NCBI GenBank assembly: GCA_965116685.1
Contig: OZ220707.1
Coordinates: 2,604,001-2,668,000 of the forward strand
DNA: 64,000 nt
Direction: 5' to 3'
Source of the DNA: Bin80 sp965116685
GTDB lineage: Bacteria; Bacteroidota; Rhodothermia; Rhodothermales; Bin80
The notes under the pieces: model-generated
Seen by the model: the letters and a program-made list of their open reading frames with translations, nothing else
Databases searched by the model: none
What the model was told of the DNA's origin: nothing
Translations under genes and position numbers: made by a program
In this document: positions 47,050 through 55,656 of the stretch, in pieces
How the letters are laid out: the number at the start of each line of letters is the position of its first letter
How positions within the stretch are numbered: position 1 is the stretch's first letter

Positions 47050-49028
47050 GTAAGATCAAACAGTTCTCCCACAGCGAACTTCGTGAGCTGCTCCGTGCAC
47101 TCCTAGTTCCGCGTATTATTGAGGAGCACATGCTTCGGCTCATCCGCCACAACCGTATATCAAAATGGTTCAGCGGTTATGGTCAGGAAGCCATTGCAGT
47201 CGGTTGTACCTGGGCACTCCAGGAAATCGATGTGATTCTGCCATTGCACCGGAATTTGGGGGTGTGGACTACGCGAGAGGTGCCGCTGCGGCAACTGTTC
47301 TGTCAGATCATGGGGAAAGCCGGGGGCTATACCATGGGGCGGGACCGGACATTTCACTTTGGGCTGCCGCAAAAGCGTATCGTAGGGATGATCTCTCATT
47401 TGGGTGCCATGTTGCCGGTTGCCTGCGGGGTTGCACAAGCGGCCCAGCTCAAAGGCACGAACGAGGTTGCTGTTGTTTTTTGCGGAGATGGTGCTACGAG
47501 AGAGGGAGATTTTCATGAAGCCTGCAGCCTGGCGGGTGTCTGGAATTTGCCCGTATTATTTGTGATTGAGAATAATGGATACGGTCTCTCAACGCCAACC
47601 GAAGAGGCGCTGCCCATCACCAACTTGGTCAATGCAGCATCTGGGTATGGGTTTCCGGGAGTATCCATTGACGGCAACGATGTGCTGAGCGTTGTCACTG
47701 CGGTTCAGAGCGCCGCAACACATGCACGGGAAGGCAAAGGGCCCACGCTTCTTGAAATGAAGACGTTCCGTCGCCGCGGGCACGAGGAGGCTTCGGGGGT
47801 CAAGTACGTGCCCAAAGCGTTGATCGAGGAGTGGGCGGCGAAGGATCCGGTGGATCAATACACCGCTCAGTTGATCGAAAAGAAGGTCGTTTCTGCCGAG
47901 GAAGTACAGCGGATGCGGGATGAAATATCCGAGTCGGTGGAGGCGGCATCCGAGTATGCGCTGGCGCAGCCCCTGATGGAAAGCACCCCTTCCAGGGAAA
48001 AAAGTGCGGTGTATGCGATTGGAAGCGTGCCGCTGCGGCAGCCTGGGGGTGAGCAGTCCGAACTCCGCTTTGTTGATGCAGTCTGTGAGGCGATGCGACA
48101 GGCCATGGAAGAGGATGAACGCGTCCTGCTGATGGGACAGGATGTGGCGGAGTATGGAGGGGTGTTCAAAGCTTCAGCAGGGCTTTTGGAACAGTTCGGA
48201 CCTGCACGTGTGCGCAATACGCCGATCATAGAAAGTGGGATACTGGGAGCGGCTTTGGGGCTGGCTCTGGAGGGCTTTCGCCCCATCATAGAAATGCAGT
48301 ATGCCGACTTTATCTCCTGTGGGTTTAATCAGGTTGTGAATAATCTGGCCACGACCCATTACCGATGGAATGCGCCGGTGAATGTGACCATACGCGCCCC
48401 ATTTGGGGGGCATATCGGTGCCGGCCCCTTTCATTCACAGTCCAAGGAAGCCTGGTTCTGTCATGTTCCAGGACTGAAAGTGGTGGTCCCATCCACCCCC
48501 TATGATGCAAAAGGACTGCTTCTTGCCTCCATCGCGGATCCGAATCCAGTCTTGTACTTTGAGCATAAGTATCTCTATCGCAGCCAGCGTGGATTGGTGC
48601 CAAATACCGCGTTTGATATCCCCCTGGGCAAAGCGGCCTGCCTGCGTTCTGGTGAGGATGCTACGATTGTTACGTACGGACTCTGTGTGCAGTGGGCCCT
48701 GGAGGAAGCACACTTGCAACAGCAAAAGGGGGTTTCCATTGAGGTGATTGATTTGCGTACGCTGGTGCCCTGGGATCAGGACATGGTCCTGCAATCCCTG
48801 AAAAAGACGGGACGCCTTCTGGTTTTACATGAGGCGACCATGACGGGCGGCTTCGGCGGTGAGATTGCTGCACGGATTACGGAGGAAGGGTTTGAATATC
48901 TGGATGCACCGCCGGTGCGGGTGGCCAGCCTGGATACATCGGTGCCTTTTTCGATCAATCTGGAAACGGAAATTTTTTCCGCCCATGCACGGTTCAAGGA
49001 AGCGCTTGAGCGCCTCCTGACGTATTAA
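47046..49028 (+). CDS. Fused E1 alpha/beta 2-oxoacid dehydrogenase component
   Basis: The 660-residue protein joins both E1 subunits. The alpha half (residues ~1-320) has the thiamine diphosphate motif VFCGDGATREGDFHEACSLA...ENNGYGLS and TFRRRGHEEASG. The beta half (~345-660) has VLLMGQDVAEYGGVFKASAG, PIIEMQYADFIS and GGHIGAGPFHSQSKEAWFCH. It resembles branched-chain 2-oxoacid (2-oxoisovalerate) dehydrogenase E1 more than pyruvate E1; its substrate is inferred. E2 and E3 are not nearby. It overlaps the sugar transferase gene by four bases. Confidence 0.9.
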   Translation: MSKIKQFSHSELRELLRALLVPRIIEEHMLRLIRHNRISKWFSGYGQEAIAVGCTWALQEIDVILPLHRNLGVWTTREVPLRQLFCQIMGKAGGYTMGRDRTFHFGLPQKRIVGMISHLGAMLPVACGVAQAAQLKGTNEVAVVFCGDGATREGDFHEACSLAGVWNLPVLFVIENNGYGLSTPTEEALPITNLVNAASGYGFPGVSIDGNDVLSVVTAVQSAATHAREGKGPTLLEMKTFRRRGHEEASGVKYVPKALIEEWAAKDPVDQYTAQLIEKKVVSAEEVQRMRDEISESVEAASEYALAQPLMESTPSREKSAVYAIGSVPLRQPGGEQSELRFVDAVCEAMRQAMEEDERVLLMGQDVAEYGGVFKASAGLLEQFGPARVRNTPIIESGILGAALGLALEGFRPIIEMQYADFISCGFNQVVNNLATTHYRWNAPVNVTIRAPFGGHIGAGPFHSQSKEAWFCHVPGLKVVVPSTPYDAKGLLLASIADPNPVLYFEHKYLYRSQRGLVPNTAFDIPLGKAACLRSGEDATIVTYGLCVQWALEEAHLQQQKGVSIEVIDLRTLVPWDQDMVLQSLKKTGRLLVLHEATMTGGFGGEIAARITEEGFEYLDAPPVRVASLDTSVPFSINLETEIFSAHARFKEALERLLTY

Positions 49029-49149
49029 TCGGGGATCTATTGCGATCAGGACAGGGCGTGAGGAGTTGGATCAGTCATTCCATGACTTTTGTGTACGGGA
49101 GCAGGATGCATGTATTCGCTTATAACTGGGTCACTGAACTCAAAATTCA

Positions 49150-49611
49150 ATGTTACAAGTAGGAGATCAGGCACCAGACTTCGCAGGACGATCAAAAGAT
49201 GGGGAAGAACTTCAGCTCAGTGACTTTGCCGGTCACAGGGTCGCCTTGTACTTCTATCCCAAGGACAATACCCCGGGATGCATAATGGAGGGGTGTAGTA
49301 TCCGGGATCATTGGGAAGCAATTCAAGAGGCAGGCATCGTGGTCATTGGCATTTCTGGTGATAGTGTAAAGTCCCATCAAAAATTTGCTGCGGACTACAA
49401 CCTGCCATTTCCTCTTGTGGCAGATACAGAAAAAGAGATCATGGCCACATATGGGGTGTGGGGAGAAAAGAAGCTGTATGGAAAAACCTTTTTAGGCGTG
49501 AAGCGCACGACATTCCTGATCGATGAGTCCGGCAAGATTGTTAAAGTCTTTAAGCGCCCGAAAAACAGAATTCATGGCAAGGAAATTCTTGACGGGTTTG
49601 CACAATTGTAA
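49150..49611 (+). CDS. bcp: Thiol peroxidase, Bcp/PrxQ type
   Basis: The 153-residue peroxiredoxin reduces peroxides. It begins LQVGDQAPDFAGRSKDGEEL and has the peroxidatic Cys44 and resolving Cys49 in FYPKDNTPGCIMEGCSIRD, spaced as in the PrxQ group. TTFLIDESGKIVKVFKRPK is the typical C-terminal strand. Confidence 0.93.
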   Translation: MLQVGDQAPDFAGRSKDGEELQLSDFAGHRVALYFYPKDNTPGCIMEGCSIRDHWEAIQEAGIVVIGISGDSVKSHQKFAADYNLPFPLVADTEKEIMATYGVWGEKKLYGKTFLGVKRTTFLIDESGKIVKVFKRPKNRIHGKEILDGFAQL

Positions 49612-49652
49612 TCATCGGGAACTCATCAATAGATCATCCCCCAATAAATCGT

Positions 49653-51134
49653 ATGGATGGGGTAAGCGCCACCATGGTGTACGAGTCTGTCATCGGTCTT
49701 GAGGTTCACTGCCAGCTACTGACCGCCTCCAAGGCGTTCAGTCCCGATTCTGCCGAATTCGGGGCCGCTCCCAATCAACATGTTGATCCTGTGAGCTTGG
49801 GCCTGCCGGGGACCCTGCCGGTCCTCAATGCTGAGGTGATTGCGTATGCAGTACGATTGGGCTTGGCAATGAACTGTGAGATTTTCGAGCGAAGTATTCT
49901 GGCACGAAAGCACTACTTCTACCCGGATCTTCCCAAAGGTTATCAGATATCGCAATTTGAACAACCAATCTGTGTGGCAGGGTACCTTGACATTGAGGCG
50001 GGCCGACGAATTGGGATTACGCGGATTCACATCGAAGAAGATGCAGGCAAGTCCCTGCATGATCAGGATCCGGTCCATACGCTTCTTGATTATAATCGCT
50101 GTGGAGTGCCACTCCTGGAAATCGTTTCCGAACCTGATTTACGATCCGGCGCCGAGGCAAACCGATACATGCAAAAAATCCGTCAGCTGGTTCGATATCT
50201 TGAGATCAGCGACGGAAATATGGAAGAAGGTTCGCTGCGCTGTGATGCGAATGTATCTGTTCGTCCAAAAGGAGATCAGGCGCTTGGCACGAAGACGGAG
50301 ATCAAGAACATGAACTCGTTTCGTCATGTGGAGCGGGCCATTGATTACGAAGTTCAGCGGCAGGTCGCCCTCTTGAGACGTGGAGAGAGCGTGACACACG
50401 AAACCCGCCTGTGGGATGATGCATCTGCAGAGACCTTCCCCATGCGGTCGAAGGAAGAGGCGCACGACTATCGCTATTTTCCAGATCCCGATTTGCCTCC
50501 CGTTCTGGTGACGGAAACTGCCAAGACAGCCATCAAAGAAGAGATGCCACGGCTTCCTGATGAGCGCTATCGCGACTACGTTCAAATATTGAAGTTACCG
50601 GAATACGATGCACAGGTTCTGACCGACGAGCGACCAGTTGCTGATTATTTTGAGCAGGCTCTGGAAGCGATCCAGTCCTCGGAATCCGATCATTCACTTC
50701 CTGATCAGGCGAAGGCACTCTCGAATTTTATCATGGGGGATGTGCTCAGAACCTGCAAGGAAAAAGATGTTCGCATGGCGGATTTCCCGATTCAACCCGA
50801 GCGCTTGGCAAAGCTGGTCCATTTGCGGATGGATGCCATGATTGGCTCCAGTGCTGCACAGTCGCTGTTTGAGGCGATGATCACAGATGATCGCCCGCCG
50901 GAAGAGATTGCCAGAGAACAGAACCTGATTCAGGTTTCTGATCGCAGCGCTTTGCAGCCTGTTGTAGATCTGGTTCTGCAGGAAAACCCAAAGCAGGTTG
51001 CGTTGTATTTGCGAGGCAAGGAAACGATCATCGGATTCTTTATCGGACAGGTCATGCGCCGATTTGATGGAGCGCCGGATCCGAAGCTTGTTCATACCTT
51101 AGTGAGAGAAGAATTAACCCGCCGCAGATTATGA
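49653..51134 (+). CDS. gatB: Asp/Glu-tRNA amidotransferase subunit B
   Basis: GatB activates mischarged Glu-tRNA(Gln)/Asp-tRNA(Asn) for amidation. The 493-residue protein has YESVIGLEVHCQLLTASKAF, PVLNAEVIAYAVRLGLAMNC, RKHYFYPDLPKGYQISQFEQ, EDAGKSLHD, DYNRCGVPLLEIVSEPDLRS and a C-terminal YqeY-like domain. ATG at 49653 or 49674 (MVYESVIGL) are both possible starts. Its stop overlaps the next start (ATTATGAAAC region), suggesting cotranscription with the TlpA-like gene. Confidence 0.96.
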   Translation: MDGVSATMVYESVIGLEVHCQLLTASKAFSPDSAEFGAAPNQHVDPVSLGLPGTLPVLNAEVIAYAVRLGLAMNCEIFERSILARKHYFYPDLPKGYQISQFEQPICVAGYLDIEAGRRIGITRIHIEEDAGKSLHDQDPVHTLLDYNRCGVPLLEIVSEPDLRSGAEANRYMQKIRQLVRYLEISDGNMEEGSLRCDANVSVRPKGDQALGTKTEIKNMNSFRHVERAIDYEVQRQVALLRRGESVTHETRLWDDASAETFPMRSKEEAHDYRYFPDPDLPPVLVTETAKTAIKEEMPRLPDERYRDYVQILKLPEYDAQVLTDERPVADYFEQALEAIQSSESDHSLPDQAKALSNFIMGDVLRTCKEKDVRMADFPIQPERLAKLVHLRMDAMIGSSAAQSLFEAMITDDRPPEEIAREQNLIQVSDRSALQPVVDLVLQENPKQVALYLRGKETIIGFFIGQVMRRFDGAPDPKLVHTLVREELTRRRL

Positions 51135-52510
51135 AACGATCGTTTATTCGAGCAAAACTAGCAGGATTGTACTGTATACTCATTACGATGCCTGGGTTGG
51201 CATGCGCCCAGGCTGAGCAAAGCCAAAGCCCACAGCAGGTACAGGTGCAGAGCTCGTTCGAGGGCACGCTGAGCATTCGCGCAGAGATTGATCCGTCTAC
51301 GGATTATCGTGGGTTCGAGGTTCTTGTGGCAGGAGACAATGCAGGTGAACCGGATACGCTTGGCTATGCGGTCACCGACAGCACGGGTTCCTTCTCCATA
51401 CAGGTGAATGCTCCGCGGCGCGGGGTATACCGGCTGATTATCAGCCGGTTGGGGCAAATCCAGGTATCCGGTCAAATGGCGGTCGCAGAAGGAGACTCCG
51501 CTTCATTGGTGGTGGCATTCCCTTTACGTGGGCGGAGCCTGCGTGTCCGGTCTCCAGAGAATGCATCTCTGCAAGCGTATCAAAATATCCGTGCACAGCA
51601 TGAACAGGCGCTGGTTGAGCTTGTACAGTCGCAGGTGTACGACGAGGAAGAGGTGCGTGCCCGCGTTTCTCAAACGACGATGATTCTATGGAACCTGCAG
51701 CAGACATTCCCAAACTCTATGGGAGCCGAGATCGCTGCTGCGGAGTCAATCCTGATGGGAACAGGCTGGGAGGATTCTGTTGCAGTTGCCCGGATGCAGC
51801 TGTTGCCCCCTTCGAATGGGCGCTACGGCGATGCGGCCCGGGCGGCCAGGCAGGCAAAGGCTCGCCTGGGCGGTCAGACGGCTGCATTGGCACTCCTGGA
51901 TGATCTGGCGGAGCAAGCGGAAACCGAACTCCAGCGGGCCGAGATTGCATCCGAGCGTGTGCTTGCCCATATAGACAGTATGGAGTTCGATGCCGCACTT
52001 TCAGTAACCGAGACCATGCAGGATGACTTCGAAGATACGCAGTGGGCCATATGGGCGGAGCGGGCCGCGTACGAAGTACAGAACCTGCTCCCCGGAATGG
52101 AAGCCCCTGCATTTGCGGTTCGAGAGGCCAATGGAGACTCCTTAAGGTTACAGGATTTGAGAGGCAGGCATGTGGTTCTGGAGTTCTATCGCCCGGAAGA
52201 TGATTTGTATCAGCGGGAGTTGCCTGGTCGCAATGATATGATTGAGGTTTTAGGGGCCGATCAGATCGAGGTGGTGTCCATCTCCATGCAACCCGATACA
52301 CTGGTGAATGAAGCGTTTTTTGAAGAACGGGATGTCCCTGGACGCCATGTGTACGGGGGGCAGGAGGTTGCACAGACATACAATATCAATGTTCTTCCAA
52401 CACGCTATCTTATTGACCCGGAAGGGAATCTTGTGGACAAGTATGTCGGAGGCACCATGGCAGCACTCCATGAATATATGATGGGACTTTTAGAACAACA
52501 GGAACAGTAA
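51131..52510 (+). CDS. TlpA-like thioredoxin-fold protein without CXXC
   Basis: The 459-residue protein has a signal peptide (LYCILITMPGLACAQA). An N-terminal beta-rich DUF4369-like region (EGTLSIRAEIDPSTDYRGFE), a helical middle (~150-320) and a C-terminal TlpA/AhpC-like thioredoxin domain (~320-459) follow. The domain keeps LRGRHVVLEFY and the cis-proline loop INVLPTRYLIDPEG. Where a redox-active FWASWCGPC would lie it reads EFYRPEDDLYQREL (351-364), without cysteine. It is therefore probably not a thiol oxidoreductase. It overlaps gatB by four bases and lies six bases before tpiA. Confidence 0.82.
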   Translation: MKRSFIRAKLAGLYCILITMPGLACAQAEQSQSPQQVQVQSSFEGTLSIRAEIDPSTDYRGFEVLVAGDNAGEPDTLGYAVTDSTGSFSIQVNAPRRGVYRLIISRLGQIQVSGQMAVAEGDSASLVVAFPLRGRSLRVRSPENASLQAYQNIRAQHEQALVELVQSQVYDEEEVRARVSQTTMILWNLQQTFPNSMGAEIAAAESILMGTGWEDSVAVARMQLLPPSNGRYGDAARAARQAKARLGGQTAALALLDDLAEQAETELQRAEIASERVLAHIDSMEFDAALSVTETMQDDFEDTQWAIWAERAAYEVQNLLPGMEAPAFAVREANGDSLRLQDLRGRHVVLEFYRPEDDLYQRELPGRNDMIEVLGADQIEVVSISMQPDTLVNEAFFEERDVPGRHVYGGQEVAQTYNINVLPTRYLIDPEGNLVDKYVGGTMAALHEYMMGLLEQQEQ

Positions 52511-52515
52511 TTCAG

Positions 52516-53277
52516 ATGCTTATCGCAGGAAATTGGAAAATGAATACAGATGCCAGCTCTGCAGTAGAGTTGGCACAGGGGGTTGTTCAGGAAAGCAACC
52601 ATGCAGGAGCGGTCAAAGTTGCCGTATGCCCTCCGAGCCCTTTCTTGAGTGGTGTCGGTGCAGCACTGGCTGGCAGCCGGGTGCGCTTGGGAGCACAGAA
52701 CATGTATTGGGCAGACCAGGGAGCCTACACCGGTGAGGTGTCTGTACGGATGCTTCTCTCGGTGGGGTGTCATTATGTGATTCTTGGCCACTCAGAGCGG
52801 CGACAGCATTTCGGGGAAACCGATTCTGGAGTGAGCAGCAAAGTGAAACAAGCCGTCAAGGCCAGCCTGATCCCCATTATTTGCGTGGGGGAGCAGTTGA
52901 ATCAGCGGATGGCCGGGAAAGAGCAGCAGGTTGTGGCTACCCAGGTCAAGCATGCTTTGGAAGGACTGATGATCCAGTCGCCAAACTCAATCGTGATTGC
53001 CTATGAGCCGGTCTGGGCAATCGGCACCGGCGAAACGGCTACCCCGGAGCAGGCTCAGGATATGCACAGGTTTATCCGCACACTTGTAAGCCAGCAGTTT
53101 GGCAAAAAAATTGCCGTGGATGTGCACATTCTTTACGGAGGCAGCATGAAGCCGGCGAACGCGAAAGAGCTTTTGAGCCAGGAGGATGTAGACGGTGGAC
53201 TAATCGGTGGAGCAAGCCTCAAACCTGAAGTTTTTGGGCAGATTATTCACGCTGCACAGCAGTTGCAGGCTGGATGA
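52516..53277 (+). CDS. tpiA: Triosephosphate isomerase
   Basis: The 253-residue glycolytic enzyme has all the family marks: AGNWKMN (Lys), VILGHSERRQHF (His), VIAYEPVWAIGTGETATPEQ (Glu) and the phosphate loop ILYGGSMKPANA...GGLIGGASLKPE. It is the last gene of the gatB-TlpA-like-tpiA run and is followed by a terminator-like hairpin. Confidence 0.97.
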   Translation: MLIAGNWKMNTDASSAVELAQGVVQESNHAGAVKVAVCPPSPFLSGVGAALAGSRVRLGAQNMYWADQGAYTGEVSVRMLLSVGCHYVILGHSERRQHFGETDSGVSSKVKQAVKASLIPIICVGEQLNQRMAGKEQQVVATQVKHALEGLMIQSPNSIVIAYEPVWAIGTGETATPEQAQDMHRFIRTLVSQQFGKKIAVDVHILYGGSMKPANAKELLSQEDVDGGLIGGASLKPEVFGQIIHAAQQLQAG

Positions 53278-53281
53278 ATCC

Positions 53282-53309
53282 TCCCTGAGGGGAGCAGGGA
53301 AATATTTTT
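53282..53309 (+). terminator. Rho-independent terminator after tpiA
   Basis: TCCCTG (53282-53287) pairs with CAGGGA (53295-53300), followed by AATATTTTTA. Confidence 0.5.
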
Positions 53310-53353
53310 AGCACACTGACATGCCGGTGGTGTGGATCAAGGGACACCGAAGG

Positions 53354-53647
53354 TCAGTCCTCGCTCTTGGAGGGAACGGATTTTTTCTCGTCGGCAGGTT
53401 TCCCGTTGGTTGCTCCCTTAGGTTCTTGATCCTCCGTCTTGGAATCTTTTGATTTTTCCACAACAGGCTTCGCTGCGTAGTCTGTTTGGTAAAACCCAGT
53501 CCCCTTCAAGATAAACCCGGTGCCCCCGCTGATGACCCGCTTTACGGGTTGACCGGTCGTGGGGCATTCTGTGAGCGGCTCGGCCGTAATGGACTGAAAC
53601 GATTCAAAGACAGTTCCGTCGGCGCGTTTATAGTCGTACGTTGGCAT
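53354..53647 (-). CDS. FmdB-like putative regulatory protein, degenerate zinc ribbon
   Basis: From ATG at 53647 (MPTYDYKRADGTVFESFQSI) this 97-residue protein matches FmdB-like zinc-ribbon proteins (EPLTECPTTGQPVKRVISGG, GFYQTDYA). Normal family members have YKCxxCG at the start; here the first two cysteines are absent (YKRADG) and only the CP of the second pair remains. It may not bind zinc. The C-terminal 40 residues are charged and low complexity. An upstream ATG at 53677 adds ten unlikely residues. Confidence 0.78.
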   Translation of the reverse strand: MPTYDYKRADGTVFESFQSITAEPLTECPTTGQPVKRVISGGTGFILKGTGFYQTDYAAKPVVEKSKDSKTEDQEPKGATNGKPADEKKSVPSKSED

Positions 53648-53686
53648 GTAGGATGCAGTACAATAAAGACAGCCCACGCTAAAGCA

Positions 53687-54970
53687 TTACTGGGAGGATT
53701 GTTCCGTTCTGGGGCTTGTGAGGGGCCAGAAGAATGCTTCATAGGCGGCATCGGCAACGCTTCCGCGGATTCCGCGGAAGCGTTCGTACTCATCTCTTGT
53801 CGGATAAACGCGGTTCGTGAGCAGGATCACCCAGGCCTCCGAGTCAGGATCAATCCACATCGAAGTGCCTGTGAATCCGGTGTGACCATAACTTCGCGGT
53901 CCGAAGTAGAGACCCGCAGAAGAGGGCTCATCGTTCAGATTCCGGGTATCCCAACCCAGTGCACGTGTACTCAATGAAGTGTCTACGACCGAGGTAAACA
54001 GGTCAATCGTGCGGGCCTGAAGAAATACTCTTCCATCATGAGAGCCCCGCTGCACCATCATTCGGGCAAATTGGGAGAGGTCAAGTGCTGTAGAGAAAAG
54101 CCCGGCATGGCCAGCAACCCCTCCTAAAGTCCATGCGGTCTCGTCATGGACCTCTCCTTGGATGAGGCGATTGCGGAAGTAGTCATCCAGTTCAGTGGGA
54201 ACGATATCAGGATCCGGTTCTCCTGTGCTGCGGAAGCTGGTTGACCCCATGCCCAGGAGATCAAAAATATTGTGGGTGCACCATTCATCAAAAGGCTCCC
54301 CTGTGATTTCTTCAATGACCAGTGCGAGTGAGATCATGCCAAAGTCGCTGTAGCGATACTCTTCTCCCGGTTCGGTGAGAAGCTCAACGGAGAGGATCTC
54401 TTCCAGAACGGCATCCCGCGTTATGATTCCATCCTGGTAGAACGGTCGCCATGCAGGCAGTCCACTCGTATGTGTCAAAAGGTGTCGGATTGTAATTGAT
54501 TGCCGCTCCGGGGTGTTGAATGCGCCCAGGTAACGGGAGACGGGGGCTTCTATATCCAGTTGTCCCCGTTCATAAAGCAGCATGGATGCCGTCGTCGTCG
54601 CAACCACTTTAGTGAGGGAAGCCAGATCAAAGACAGACTCCGGCAGCATGCGTCGTCTGGAACGGTAGGTGTATGCACCATAGCCGGTCATTTTGATAAT
54701 TTCGAAGCCTTTTCCCACAGAGACGACCGCGCCAGGAAAGGCCTGTGCGTTGATCAATTCAATGATCAGTGAATCCATGCGCACCAGGGCATCCGGATAA
54801 ACAACGGTCGGTGAATCCAGTGTGGAGATGGCTGGCTGGATGGAGGGAAGATTAACAACTCCTGGATCGAGTGGTCCCTCGAGTGCAGTTTCTTTGGTGG
54901 ATCGGCAGGCTCCCAAGATCAAGAGCCCGAAAATAAGAAGACGAGGAGTCCAGCGAAACGTTTTTTTCAT
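53687..54970 (-). CDS. Serine hydrolase lipoprotein (beta-lactamase class C/DD-peptidase fold)
   Basis: The 427-residue protein has a lipobox (LLILGACRST). The SxxK motif is in DLASLTKVVATTT, followed by YRYSDFGMISLALVIEE (Tyr-Ser-Asp), IRHLLTHTSGLPAWRP, and SYGHTGFTGTSMWIDPD (HTG motif). This family contains class C beta-lactamases, DD-peptidases and esterases. Its membrane anchoring suggests a cell-wall or esterase role rather than secreted antibiotic resistance, but activity cannot be told. Upstream is the ferredoxin gene, divergent. Confidence 0.85.
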   Translation of the reverse strand: MKKTFRWTPRLLIFGLLILGACRSTKETALEGPLDPGVVNLPSIQPAISTLDSPTVVYPDALVRMDSLIIELINAQAFPGAVVSVGKGFEIIKMTGYGAYTYRSRRRMLPESVFDLASLTKVVATTTASMLLYERGQLDIEAPVSRYLGAFNTPERQSITIRHLLTHTSGLPAWRPFYQDGIITRDAVLEEILSVELLTEPGEEYRYSDFGMISLALVIEEITGEPFDEWCTHNIFDLLGMGSTSFRSTGEPDPDIVPTELDDYFRNRLIQGEVHDETAWTLGGVAGHAGLFSTALDLSQFARMMVQRGSHDGRVFLQARTIDLFTSVVDTSLSTRALGWDTRNLNDEPSSAGLYFGPRSYGHTGFTGTSMWIDPDSEAWVILLTNRVYPTRDEYERFRGIRGSVADAAYEAFFWPLTSPRTEQSSQ

Positions 54971-55046
54971 GATTTATCAGAGTGGTGGCAGTATATTCGG
55001 TGTATTCGGTCAAAAACTTAGTCACCAGCCAAAGATAATAGTCATT

Positions 55047-55418
55047 ATGCCAAAGATAACAGTCCCGGGGCATGGGATATTCGAAGTAGAGCGCGGGCAA
55101 CGGCTCGTCAATGCATTGCAGGCACATGGAGTGCATCTTGGACATCGCTGCGGTGGTTATGCACGTTGTACGACCTGTCGTGTAGAGTTCATTGCGGGAG
55201 AGCCTGAGATCATTTCGCGGGCGGAGCAAGATAAATTAGTAGAGCGCGAATTACTCGGTGAGGTTCGACTCTCATGCCAGATCCTCGTAGAGGAGGATAT
55301 GACCGTCAAGCCATTAATGATGGTCGAGGAGATGGGATGGTCGGATCCAGGGCCGCCTCCTGAAGAGACCGTCACACCTATACCAGACTGGATCGAACGC
55401 TCCCCGGATGGGGCATAA
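55047..55418 (+). CDS. 2Fe-2S ferredoxin
   Basis: From ATG at 55047 the 123-residue protein reads MPKITVPGHGIFEVERGQRL then cluster ligands in GHRCGGYARCTTCRVEF and VRLSCQILVEEDM, the plant/adrenodoxin-like [2Fe-2S] pattern. A longer frame begins at 54822 but its extra N-terminal 75 residues overlap the opposite gene and look non-native. The tail after residue ~90 is a Pro-rich extension. Its partner is unknown. Confidence 0.85.
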   Translation: MPKITVPGHGIFEVERGQRLVNALQAHGVHLGHRCGGYARCTTCRVEFIAGEPEIISRAEQDKLVERELLGEVRLSCQILVEEDMTVKPLMMVEEMGWSDPGPPPEETVTPIPDWIERSPDGA

Positions 55419-55656
55419 ATCGATGGATCGTCCCAACCAGAATAGGCTCGGATTTTCTGTTTTCACGCATCCCCGCAACTGGAGTATGACCGTCCACCCT
55501 CCAATCCATAGCCCATGTAGGGGAGCGGAAGTATTGGGTCTGACATTTCCGGGTAATAATGAGGCTGAAATGTTATATTTCAGGTTGTAGTAAATCATAA
55601 ATCCCTCTATAGGCACCAGTTTTGTCGAATGGTGTCGAGAAAAACTGGAGTTAGAG

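Noticed and set aside
54822..55046. 75-residue N-terminal extension of the ferredoxin
   Set aside because: It overlaps the opposite serine hydrolase gene and lacks family character; the ATG at 55047 gives the normal start.
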